DNA of 64,000 nucleotides. Source: Lycocorax pyrrhopterus obiensis (lineage: Eukaryota; Chordata; Aves; Passeriformes; Paradisaeidae). This document shows positions 38,623-50,000 of the stretch, piece by piece. The DNA lies in NCBI GenBank assembly GCA_014706295.1, contig JACSVZ010000002.1:132999431-133063430 (forward strand). The letters run 5' to 3'. Below the pieces are notes generated by a model. It searched no databases and was not told the origin of the DNA. It worked only from the letters and a program-made list of their open reading frames with translations. The first letter of the stretch is position 1. Each line of letters begins with the position of its first letter. Both the position numbers and the translations under genes were made by a program.

Positions 38623-41600
38623 CTGCAGAAAAATTTCATGTTAGGAAACATTTACTGATCCTAAAATGTTACATAGTAGCTCAATGATTTGAGACCCATT
38701 GCAGAAAGTCTTCCCAAACTCACGTTGAATCATATGCTAATACTTTTGTTGTGTCTAGCAAAGCAAATCGTCATCAAGAAATCTAAACATGGAGTGTCTT
38801 GTTTAGTGTAGCTACCAGAGAAGTACAATCATAAGAGTTTTCTCAGTAGCCTAATGATTAACTGATTCCATTTGAACAACACTGAAGAAAACATAATCCA
38901 CATCTATGATTTACCAAATGAAAATAATTTAGCAAATTCAGGAATAAGTTTGCAAGAAACAGAGGACTGAAGCTTGGAACATCCAGCAGACGTTGAGGAC
39001 GTCTTCTAAAAGTCATTATAATGCAGACATAATCAGTTTAAAGTCTTCTGAGACACACATACTCACCCACTTCATCCTGGAACCTTTAACTGCTACCTCC
39101 CCACATAAAATACTATTAATTTTTAACTTCTCCTTTAATTATCACACCTTACTCTTATCCTCCCTTTGCTTCCATTTTCACATTCTTCCTACCATACTCT
39201 AGTTCTGTAAAGCTCTTCGATTATCACTCAGTCTTCAGCTTTTTCTTAACTCCAGGACTCTTACTGGCATTAACCTCCAAATTAAAGTTGGAGAAGCTGA
39301 AATGTATCTCAAAATGCAGGAGTGGCAGACAAATAGGCTTTTGAACAAACAGAGATATTTTGTAAAGGAATCTAGAGATTGATAATGAGCATTGGGAAGA
39401 AAGCTCAGCTAATGAAGATGTGCTATTATTTATTTTTTACAACTTTCCTCCAAGGAAGAAAGACTGGATCGTGAACCACATTTGCAACATGAGAAAATGA
39501 ACAAAAAGGATACCCACAACTTTCAGTAACGATGGATAAAGCAACAGGTGTTGGAGAATTGGTACAAGGATGTGTCAATTTGAGGTGCACTCTGGATTTG
39601 CAGAAAGGAAAGAAAGGTTATCTTTTCCCATATTCAGAAAGTCAGAAGGACTGAATACTCTCTTGTTTCTTTGCAACTCCTATAAAGAATCCGTAATGTC
39701 TGTTCACCTGAGATTAACTTTCACACTCCTCTGCAGTGGGAATTTAATATTCATTCAATAAAACCAGATGGTCTAAACATAATTGCACCTGTAAAGTCTT
39801 CATAATTGTGAGACCAGTCAGGCGCCCTTGTCAAAACCTCACAAGTTTTCAGAAGAGTCTGGTGCTGACTACTTTAATGGGATGGATTTTCAGACACAAG
39901 TGTGAGGTTTCAAAACCTAATCTCTAATGCCTTCTTCAGTTGTAAAAGCTTTCCCAAACTAGCATGCATGCCTTAAGGTTTTCTATAATAAAACAGGTTT
40001 AAAAACCATTAAGAAAGAAGTTCAAACCTCTAGTTCCACATCACCTGAACTATTAGAAACATGCTCTCCTAAGTACTGGGCTACACCCGAGATCCCAGTG
40101 CCAGTCTTTCCCCAAATCCATTAGCAGTGATGCAGCCCATTAGCATCCAGCCTTGGGTCCCACATGTATGACACAAAGGAAGGCAGCCAAAGGTGTGCAT
40201 GTACCGAAAACCATCCTGCTTTTTACGGCAACAATAATTAGTGACACTTCTCTCATTTTCATAAGGCCAAGTGCCTCTTCCTCCTTGATCAACACAAATG
40301 GTGAACCACAGACAGTACAACCAGTAAAGAAAAAAGAATTACCAGGAACCCAGCAGAGGAGCATCTAAGAAACCCTCATACTGTGGTCTTTGCTCTTTTC
40401 ACTATTAATTGGCTCAATAAGGGTTCAATAAAATACCAACTTTCTAAATATGTGTGAGACAGTTCAACTCAGACATTGAAATTCTAAGTCTCACAATGCT
40501 CTGGGAAAAAAAGACTTATCATACTTGTCAGTTATTTCCTGGTGGACAATCTCAGTCAAAGAAACTAGGTTCTTAGGCAGGATTTTTCCAAACTCCAAGA
40601 AACACAACCACAAAAGCACAGAGAGTAGCTATCTTTGGAAACCGTTATTCTTACTAATGCATTATCTGGAAAAACACTGCAAAATATTAATTGTATTTTC
40701 TCTGAGTCTCAAATGCAACATCTCTCTATTGAAGGAACTCAAAGTCAGGACTGCAACTGCTGGCCAACAGAGTAGACAGCAAAACTGAACATCTCTGTTC
40801 CCTGCCATGCCACTGCAGAATTATGATGTCAGTTTATGACATTCCTCACTATCCTCTATATTGCTCCTGGTTTTCCTCTGGTGCACCAGAACCCCTTCCT
40901 CCAACTGTGGCTGTCCAAGGTGGTTCTTAACTAACCACAGGAAAGACGACAGATTTAAACCAATAAATTTTACCAGTTGTTTTTCCTCAATTTTATACAC
41001 CTGGAAAAGCAGATAAACCTATTTCTTCGTTTCTGTTGGCATACCTTCAGATGCGTGATTATTTCATCGCAAAGGTACAAATGCAATTCAACTAAACCTC
41101 TGTAACACTACAAGTCAACAATGCTGTGATGAAATCTGAGATTTCTGCTCTGAATTCAGATACCTGCCTCTGTTAGATAATATGCACAACGTATGCTTAT
41201 TTCAGGGATCATGTCCTTATTCCTTAAAACAAGTTTATTTCTTTGTCCTTTACATTTTGCATAAGAAACCCTTATTATTTGTTGTAAGTCCACAGTGAAC
41301 CATAACTCCTTCTTTCTTTCTCTTATACATTTCTGATTTGACATGCCCTACCCATTATGACTTATTTTTGGGAAGGTCTCCTGCAATTGTTTGTCTGAGA
41401 AAAAAATCCTTTGTGCAATGTAATACAATTATATTCCTTTAGAGTTTCTACTCTATTACAACCTTTCCATCATTCAAATTCAAAATTCAGTGACTCCTCT
41501 TTTAATGTTTTTTTTTTTTTTTTTGCTTCCTGTGTTTTCCACTGCACAAGCATCATACAGGGTAACTGTAATCTGAAGAAAATCTCCATCTGAAAAACTT

Positions 41601-41757
41601 CACTTGCATTTAAGTATTTTCTTTGGTTCTTTGATAACAGGATGCAACTTGGTCACAGGGAGAAATTAATGCTAAAAGCTAAACTCTTCTGCTAGATTTC
41701 AGTGTGCCTGGATATTTATAAAGATAAGCTAAATTGTGTTTACTGTAAATGCCCTCT
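38623..41757. other. Intergenic, nothing recognised
   Basis: AT-rich DNA between two solo LTRs with only the poly-T run at 41507. Confidence 0.6.
41507..41524. repeat. Poly-T run in intergenic DNA
   Basis: About 18 T between AATG and GCTTCC, downstream of LRP12 and just left of the 41758 LTR. No element can be tied to it. Confidence 0.85.
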
Positions 41758-42378
41758 TGTGGACACCAGTGAGCCTGTCAACAAAGGAACCACAAAGGCC
41801 CCCTGGAAGGATGAACCCTAGGGTTCTATTAGGTTAGGGTGAGAGAAAATGGTCTCTCTCAAGAGGCTTTGTGTTAATTATGTCAATTATGTTGATATAC
41901 CCCAGTTCTGTTTTCCTGGTTGGGCGGTGGGCCTCCCTACCCCTCTTTACCCTATGTATCTTCCTTCTGCAAAGCTCTCCCTTCCCGCTCCTCCCATTGG
42001 CTTTTGTTCCCTTGCTCCTCCCTCACCACTCCCTTACTGGCTCCCCTACCTTAACCCCGCCTATGCTCCACCCCTGTACCCCCCCACCATTGGCCCCTGG
42101 TGTTTTCTCCACCCCTATCCGGTCTCATATTTAAACCTTGGACCCTGCTTTGTTCTTTTGTCTTGTCCCTGGGCCCCTTCACCTGTGTGGCAATAAACTA
42201 CCTTGTGGAAGCCCACACGAAGACCCTTCCCTGCTCCTTGTCGTCGGCCTCTTTGTGGATTATAATCTATCCGGTGTGTGTGTGCGTGAGTGATGAGAAG
42301 TGGCCTCCCGAGCGGCTCCCTTTGTTGGAGGTGCTTCTGGAAGGTTGAGGCACCTCACCATCAGCCCCCGCCGCAACA
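41758..42378 (+). mobile_element. Solo LTR of an unassigned endogenous retrovirus
   Basis: It begins TGTGGACACC and ends CCGCAACA. Inverted CCAAT boxes (ATTGG) stand at 41996-42000 and 42088-42092 in a pyrimidine-rich U3. A TATTTAAA at 42128-42135 and AATAAA at 42192-42197 follow in LTR order, with about 180 bp of U5-like sequence after. The flanks CCCTCT and CCCTTT agree at five of six positions, an imperfect 6-bp duplication. The proline-rich open frames inside it are by-products of C-rich DNA. No gag, pol or env is attached. Confidence 0.65.
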
Positions 42379-43819
42379 CCCTTTCTCAAAACGTGATTAG
42401 GAATCACTGACACTGCTCAGAGCAACATCTCTTATCTCCTCCATCAGTGACGTGGGAAGTCTTGTCCATCCAAATTCTTCAGTTTAGTGGAGATTACATT
42501 CTCTTCCCCCAAGTTACTACTCACCAGATAGACCATAGTGGGTACTGCATATGAACAGAAACCTCAACTAGACATACTGACATTAATGTTGTGCTATAAA
42601 ACTTCGCTGTATCAAGTCCAATAATTATGGACTTTAATTTCCTTGGATGAGGGAAAAGCTAACTACAAGAGTGAAATTCCAATGCAGGATAGAAGGGAAA
42701 GAGTTTCAACTATCAATCTGCTTACCTCTCCATACTTTTGGTGACTTGGCAAAGGGACAAGACAGACTTCTCCCTTGTCCTTCTCAGAACACACCTCATT
42801 TTGGGCAATTGAGTTGTAGCTGATGTCCCAGAGGAATTCAGTTACCAACTGCTTATTTTCAGAAACTCACAAGGGAGGAAGAAAAGAGATACAGTCAAAA
42901 AGCCCCACAAACTGACAAAACACACTTCACAAAAAGCTTCATCCCAACTACAGAAGATTAAAACTTTTGACTTAAACCAAGATTTATGGAAAATGTGCAG
43001 CACTTCCTCAGGACAACTGTCACAGTTGAATATCTGGAGATATATACAGGAGAATAAACCACTCCCTTTTCAGAAAGGAAGCAAAACCTCATCACAATAG
43101 GAAAAGCCATGATTTGATCTGCAGTGAGTATTTAATACAGAAACCTCATTGAAACAGTATTTGTGTCCCAACTTGAACTTGATTTCCCGAGACTGAATCC
43201 AAGTTTTGACACAAGTCCATGCTTAGGCATTTGGATAAAAAGTGGAACACATAATACTGTAACTAATTCCAGCATCCTCTCCAGAAACCTGTTTTGAAAG
43301 AAGAGTTATCAGCAACACTTGCTGAACTTGTACTGAAAATGACCTTTACTTTGGATACAAAACAAGCCCTTGCACCATCTGAAGCTCAGCCAGCCCCCCC
43401 AATGTTTCACTGCAAACCAAATGACAAAAAAAGTGTGGTATGTGGAAAAGAACAATGACAAACTCTTTCCATGTTTTAATAACTTTACATGAGGAGAAAA
43501 CTTGGCTCACAATAACCTACATTCTTCAAAGCTTGCAGATGAAAGTGATTTACTACAGAAAACAAGATAATTCCACAGTAAGTAATTCTGACTTTTGTTC
43601 AGACTGCCCTAGTATTGTAGCACAGCTAAATCAAGAATCAATTAAACAAAGCACTAATTCAAGCTCTCCAGAATAAAAACAAACAAGGTAATAATGACTT
43701 ATCAGAAATCTCAGTAAAACCAAACTAAACAAATGCAACCAATCACTCATACATTACTCAAAACAAAAATCAATCACTCCTTTTAATATCCCTAAAAAAA
43801 AATCACTGCAACAAATTCA
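42379..43819. other. Intergenic, downstream of LRP12
   Basis: Nothing recognised between the LTR and the proposed LRP12 transcript end. Confidence 0.55.
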
Positions 43820-46173
43820 CCTCATACAAATATGAATTTTATTTACAATTTTCCAAATTATCAATCAAATCCAACTTCTCAGTTAAATGTGTAGCATTTG
43901 TCCTTTAAAACAAATTAAACATTGTGTTCTTTTTACATCTGCAATATGGAGTCCATAGGTACATGCTATTTGGGGCATCTCATGGAACAAATTTAGATCA
44001 CTGTGTGTGTTCAACACCGAAGGTATTCTGTGAAGACTCTTTCTTCAAAATTTATCTGCCTCAGGGACAAGCATTTACACAACCACTTTCTGATGACAAT
44101 TAACTAGGAAGGTTTAAAAACCCAGTATTTTATACCAGGACATACTGTTCACATATACTTCAGGGTGTGTTACCATGTTCCTATTGCAAAGCTGCCTGCT
44201 CTATAAGCAATGCTACTGAAATCGGACTAAAGATTACCCACAGATTTAGATATTATTCAATGTGAATAAAAATGGCCATTGATGACTTTTACTTGCGTAT
44301 GTGTAATTATGGGCCAACTTGTACCTGATCTGGTACCAGTGTGATGTGATCTGTTCTGAAACTTGAAACCGCATGGGTCATTATAATAAAATCTTTTACA
44401 ACTGTATTGCACATAAGGTTCCTCAAAAGCACAAATCTATATAATTGCATCCTGAACTCAGAATTTACCTGCTAACCTGCATGAAAAAATTAACCAGATG
44501 GTAAAATCGTTTATTTTTCTCATCCCAGTGTCTGTGAATGAAGAGAAGAGGGAGAAGATACATACATTTTGGAACCTATTCAATTGTTTGTTTCTTCTGC
44601 ATGTGATTTGTACTTCAGAGATGAGGATTTAAAAAAAAAATAAAAAAAGCCAGACAGACCTTGGATTTATCTTTAAAAGTACCTCAAAAACATAACAAAA
44701 TTCAATTTAATTTTGATACATATTAAAATTTTAGTCAGTTCTGCCCGACAGCATAACACGACAGAAATGCACAAGACTTTAAACATGCTTTAAAATGACA
44801 TTCAACAAAGTATTTAAAATTTAATAAATAGCATACAATCACACACAAATACATTTCATACTGGATCTTTAAGCCTACTAAAAACAGACTGGCAAAGAAT
44901 AAATAAAACAGTAGTTGACAGTTTTGATTTTAAAAGGTGTAGTTTCTTGTTGTCACGGTAGTAGCCACATATTAACCTGCTTATCACAATATTGGAAGTT
45001 ATGAGCTTTTTTCCTCACTGATCTGTTTTGCTCCAACATGTAGTATCATAAAAAAATACACTAAAAGGGTTTTCTTTTGGTTTTTTTAAACAACCAGTCT
45101 GCGACCGAGTAAACCAGTTTTTAAATACAATGAATAAATAGGGAATTAGTAAAGCAAATTCAATTGCAACAAAAACGCAACACCCCAAGAAAAGAGCCAT
45201 GGAAATATATAGCCATTGCAATATTAGACAATAATAGTACTTAAAGTGATAGTGCTTGTGCACTAAGCTCATTAGAGACCTTAATATGATTTTAGTGCAA
45301 ATCCCTTGAGTCCAAACAAGCTTTATACCCTACAGTATTAGGGAAAGATCTATTACCAGTTGGAACTTATTCTGTAGTGTATTTGTACAGATCGGATATT
45401 TAAAGAACTAACACATATTGTAATATCTTCGGCCCTTTTTTACTTCAAATCAAAAAGACTAATGACTGGGAATTTTACATACTATTTGGCTGTACCATAT
45501 TAGACTGCAGTTTAGGAAAGTCAGTGCTAAAAAAGCTTTTGCCATCAGTTTATCTATTATGCCTAAATTTCATATATCATTGCATTTTGTACTTCTGAAA
45601 GAAAAAGAATGCTCCTGGAGAAAGTTTCTCCTCCCTTTAAGTAAGTTCACATTATGATGAAATTCAAGAATATTTAGACAGTGTTGAATAAACTCAAAGA
45701 AAAGTACATATTTTACATAAACAATCCTTACCAATATTTAGTATATTAAGTTACAAGTATGTTGGCAATAATACAAGAGTCAATTCCTAAAGGAAAATAA
45801 TTCTGTACAAATTCACCTGTTAATATGGGGTTAAACAGGCAGCCAATAATCTTGAGCAGCCATGTTTCAGGTTTGAACTATAGTACCAGGATAAACTAAA
45901 TTTGAACCTAATGGGGAAAACTTCAGTTTAAAGAGCAATCTGATTATACTGGATACACACATTGTGTATTCAGAGCCATTAAAAGGTTCACTCTTATAGT
46001 TCCATAATGTCATCCAGTATAAGAAAAGTGTAATCAACCACACAGGCTAAAATAGCTTTAACATATTGTTGTCCTGGATTTTTTAAAACTAAAAACTAAT
46101 TTTAACTGTGAAGTACAAAACAATGACAGATATTGCTCCAACTTGTACACAATCTTTCCTAAACAATCCGTAC
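43820..46173 (-). other. LRP12: Probable 3' UTR of LRP12
   Basis: This 2.35-kb AT-rich stretch follows the LRP12 stop codon and has no recognisable repeat. In transcript sense, AATAAA hexamers occur at 44515-44510 and 43843-43838. The second would place cleavage near 43820-43828. The 3' end is inferred from these signals and a plausible UTR length. No exon of another gene is seen here. Confidence 0.5.
43838..43843 (-). terminator. Candidate distal LRP12 poly(A) signal (AATAAA)
   Basis: The plus-strand TTTATT reads AATAAA in LRP12 sense, 2.3 kb past the stop. An earlier AATAAA at 44515-44510 could give a shorter 3' UTR. Hexamers are frequent in AT-rich DNA, so this is suggestive only. Confidence 0.4.
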
Positions 46174-47037
46174 CTAGCAGAGTAATAATGCCTCATCGTC
46201 ACTAGTTTCATTTTTCACTGTTGCCTCTAAGCAAGTGTCGGGTATCTGGGCAGTGTGTACGATGCCACAGCTCTCACAGGGGCCATCTCGACTGCATGAC
46301 CTCACACTGTGATGTGTTGTACTGTAAGGCTGTCTAAGCCCTGGTCCTTGATCTGAGCTGAGATCAAGTAGAGGTCTTGAACAGTCATTCATGTCAAAGT
46401 CTGATGCTACATCAGAGACTGGAATTAACATTTCAACATCATCATCCTCTTCTCTTCCACTTACCCCATTATCAAGCTGTCTCAAAGGACTTTGGTTCTG
46501 ATTCACTGAGCTTGATCTCCCTAAAGTAAAGCGTACCCAGCGTAAGCCTTGAGTCATACGGCTTAGTGCGCTCGTGAGCTGGTGGCGTGCGGGACTTGTG
46601 CTTGGGGGCTCTACGCTTGTCACTTCTCTTCCACCATCCGTGGCACTGCTACTGCTGCTCTGAGCAGAGGAACTCCCACACGCTCCCACTGTTGCTTCTA
46701 TTGCTGTTGCAGGAGGGACTTTTTGAGGCAAGGTGGCAGCAACACCACCAACTGCTCCTGCTGCGTCTCTTCTTTCATTTTCTGTGTCTGTATCATCAGA
46801 TTCAACTGAAAACAAACTTCTGTGAGTATTATTTCTTTCAGCTTCTCTGCTAGTACTTTGGCTGGCAACATCATCTCCATCTGCCGAGACCAATGCCAAC
46901 GACCCAGAATGACGTGACCTTGCAAAATTAAAAATTCGATTCCAAATGTTACTTGATCTGCCAGCCATAGGAAGTCTGATTGAGGTAAATCCAAGCTGAG
47001 ATCGTACTGCCAGCCTCAGGTTTTCCAGAACTGAAGC
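46174..47037 (-). CDS. LRP12: LRP12 last coding exon (cytoplasmic tail, stop)
   Basis: The acceptor TTCTCATTTAG precedes GCTTCAGTTCTGG, giving ASVLENLRLAVRSQLGFTS, then MAGRSSNIWNRIFNFARSRH. The exon is 864 bp (287 codons plus TAG). The tail is rich in Ser, Asp and Glu, includes a poly-Ser stretch, and ends NETSDDEALLLC. The terminal DDEALL fits the acidic dileucine sorting pattern [DE]xxxL[LI], consistent with an endocytic receptor. The length and both ends match the mammalian protein. Confidence 0.96.
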   Translation of the reverse strand, partial: ASVLENLRLAVRSQLGFTSIRLPMAGRSSNIWNRIFNFARSRHSGSLALVSADGDDVASQSTSREAERNNTHRSLFSVESDDTDTENERRDAAGAVGGVAATLPQKVPPATAIEATVGACGSSSAQSSSSSATDGGREVTSVEPPSTSPARHQLTSALSRMTQGLRWVRFTLGRSSSVNQNQSPLRQLDNGVSGREEDDDVEMLIPVSDVASDFDMNDCSRPLLDLSSDQGPGLRQPYSTTHHSVRSCSRDGPCESCGIVHTAQIPDTCLEATVKNETSDDEALLLC

Positions 47038-50000
47038 CTAAATGAGAAGACAAGCAACAATCAAGTGTTGACAGTCTGCTGGTACTGTTCTAGCAAAGAA
47101 AGAATGATAACTGTTGTGGAAAACAGCATTTAACAAAGTTAAATGTAGAGTCTTAAATATTAAAAAATGTTGCATCTTTCATAATAAGGATCTGGTATAT
47201 GTAGCAGTAGGCTATTTAAAAAAAAAAAGTGGGCATGACAAAAGTCTAGATGCTCTAGAGGAAAATAAACATTATAAACAGGCAAATTAAGTGGAAATAC
47301 ATATGCAAAGGTAATAAAAGACCAATTAATTCTATATAAGGTACATTTCTGCCCTAATCAAGGATCTCTAAATAAGACAATGTGAAAAGCAAGGCACTAT
47401 AGCCTGGATACAGAACACTGATTAAAGGAAAGTACAACCACAGAGCCAGTACAGCAGGCATACTAAATCTATTACAAACAATCTATTACCAAAAAGGTAG
47501 TCACCGTGGATTTTAGAGTACAGCACATAGAAACATGTCTCAGAAAGTTTAGGATTTAAAAACAAAGTCTTCCAGAAGGATTTAAGAAAGGTGGTCACCT
47601 TCTTTATCCACTACCATAAGGCTGCCTCAAAGGGACTAAATTAAGTACCTTCTCCAGCAGAGGCTTGTAGTTTGATTACACCCCCCCCACCCCCACCCCG
47701 GGATAATGAGTTAATTCCAGTTTCAAAATGCTTTAGTGCTTCTGTTTAAATAAAATTATCTTTTGTGTTCTCAACGATGCATTTCCCAAATTCAGTATAC
47801 ATTTTCCGGTCATTTAGCTACAGAAGAATGCATACCTGAATTTTCCTGTTTAAAACCCTGTTTAACTTTTCAACTGTAAGGTAACACAAACACACAAACT
47901 CCTTTGTATTGGGGATCCCTAATGATGCCTGAAGTGGCCACCTAAAAACAGAGACTAGACAAGAGTAAGGGAATGAAGGTAGGTATTTATTTGAAGGGCC
48001 TTCAAAGGTACCCCCTGGGGAGTCCAGAGGCTACTGGCAAGATGGACCCCAAGATGGACAACAGGTCACGAATTCTTCACACTTTTGTAAGTTTGGTTCA
48101 TTTGCATATCAGGGTTAATTCTCCAGTTAAAGCTTCAGTTAATGACGTAATTTCTCAAGCTTGCCCCCCCTTTAGAGGCTCTTGGTGTATACTTTTTGGG
48201 CCTAGGATGGTCTGAGAGTCCTTGGAGAACAGGCCTGGAGAGGCTTTGTTATGTCTACCTAGCACAAGAGGGTAGAAGTTAACAGACTACAAGAAACTTC
48301 AGAGTTATGCTCAGAGTTACTAGGCAATACAGGATTTGAAAAATATGAAAGTTAAAACTTAAGGCATCACTAACTCAGAGAAAACACTGCCTCAGCTAAG
48401 TAGCTCAATTCTCAAATAGGGTAGAAGATCTTCTACCATCATTCTAAAAATACTCACAAATGTGTTCATTTAGAGGATAAAGCCCATATTCACAACTTTT
48501 CATGAAGATTATGGCAAAAATGTAGAATATTCTTCAAAACAGCCATTTTTCCCCAATTAAACCCTTAACATATATGCATGTATTTCCCTTTGTTTATAAA
48601 AACTGAACTTTAGTGTTCTCATGCCTTCACCTTCACCTCCCTTCCACCATCCTTCAGACAACAGAGCAAAATACGTGAACAATACTGCATGCACAACCTA
48701 CCTCTTCCCTTCCATTAGTTCACTGGATGATTGAATTCAAGCATACAGCATGTGTGTACAGCAGCCTTACTTTCAAAAGCTACCGAAGAGACTGCTACTC
48801 ATCCTTGAAAATCCAGCTCTGAAGGCAGGTATCAGTTTTAGACAGAAAGCACTACACGGAAATTAGAGCATCCAAGATTCCTATAGCTTGAGACCTCTAG
48901 GAAATCTTGAATAACTATCTTCAGTCCTACACAGGTTTGCAATCTTAAGATGTATATCTTGCTCAAAACAAATTTTAACACACCTTTACGTAATACTGAC
49001 TCCCTCCCCCCAACACTTTACCATATTAAAAATGGCGTTTTATAATTTATAGAATTCAATTTACACTGCCTCGAGTTTTTATTGATGTCTCCTCTGAAAA
49101 ACAAAGGTTTTAAGCAATGCAACTTCATTGTTTAAGTATGAGTAAAGTTTTTATCATGGAAGCATCAATGCTCTAGAATGACATTTTCATTACTTTTGAA
49201 GTTTATGGCCTGCTCACTACTATTCCTGATTTCTATGCTAGTTAATTGGTCAGTATAGTTACTTCAGTTTTCAAGGCCACAAGTCTTATTTGAAGTACTG
49301 GTGTTCATAATGGGAATTCAGTAACACTCTCACTGTTCAAAACTATTGTACATGCATTGATATTTTATGGAGTGTGAAATCATGGTTACATATAAATACT
49401 ATGAAGCAACTACATTTTGTTATGTTACAAAAGATTGCCATATAATTCCAGGATATTCTGAAATTAATTTAAAATGCATCCAAAGAAACAGTGGGTAATT
49501 CAATTTAAGTCAAACTAAAGAGTAAAGAAAATTTCAGTAATTGCATAGCTTTTTAAAAGCTCCAGTACCAATCTCTGACTGCAGCCACTACATGTCTGAG
49601 TCTTTCAGAACTGTCCTCTCTATGATGAGATTTCATTTTAGTAAAAACCAAGATCTTTACATCAACTTTATGGATTTCATGATGAAAAATGGGCCTGAGC
49701 AAGCTAGATTTTTCTGAAAATCATAATTGCTCCAACACATACTTACGAACACCAAACCTGAAGTATCCCACACAGGGCAGAGACCTGCAGGAAACACTGG
49801 TTTGTTCCAAGTTACCTGTACTAGAGGATTTACACATCTGGGCATGATAACTGCATTGACTCCACAGACTTTCTTGAGCTAACCCTACCTCAACAGACTT
49901 GTGAACATAGATCCATCATAAACTGGTGAAGCTTAATTTTGGAAAAGAGGACAGCACGCCAAATTTGTAGAATTGGTTTGAAACAGTAACATACTGATCT

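Noticed and set aside
41814..41825. Telomere-like AACCCTAGGGTT palindrome
   Set aside because: A single 12-bp palindrome inside an LTR with no tandem TTAGGG array.
41849..42196. Proline-rich 115-codon open frame
   Set aside because: Arises from the C-rich U3 of the solo LTR at 41758-42378; ends near the poly(A) hexamer.
46582..46853. Plus-strand open frames opposite the last LRP12 exon
   Set aside because: Antisense shadows of a confirmed coding exon rich in GCN and AGC codons.
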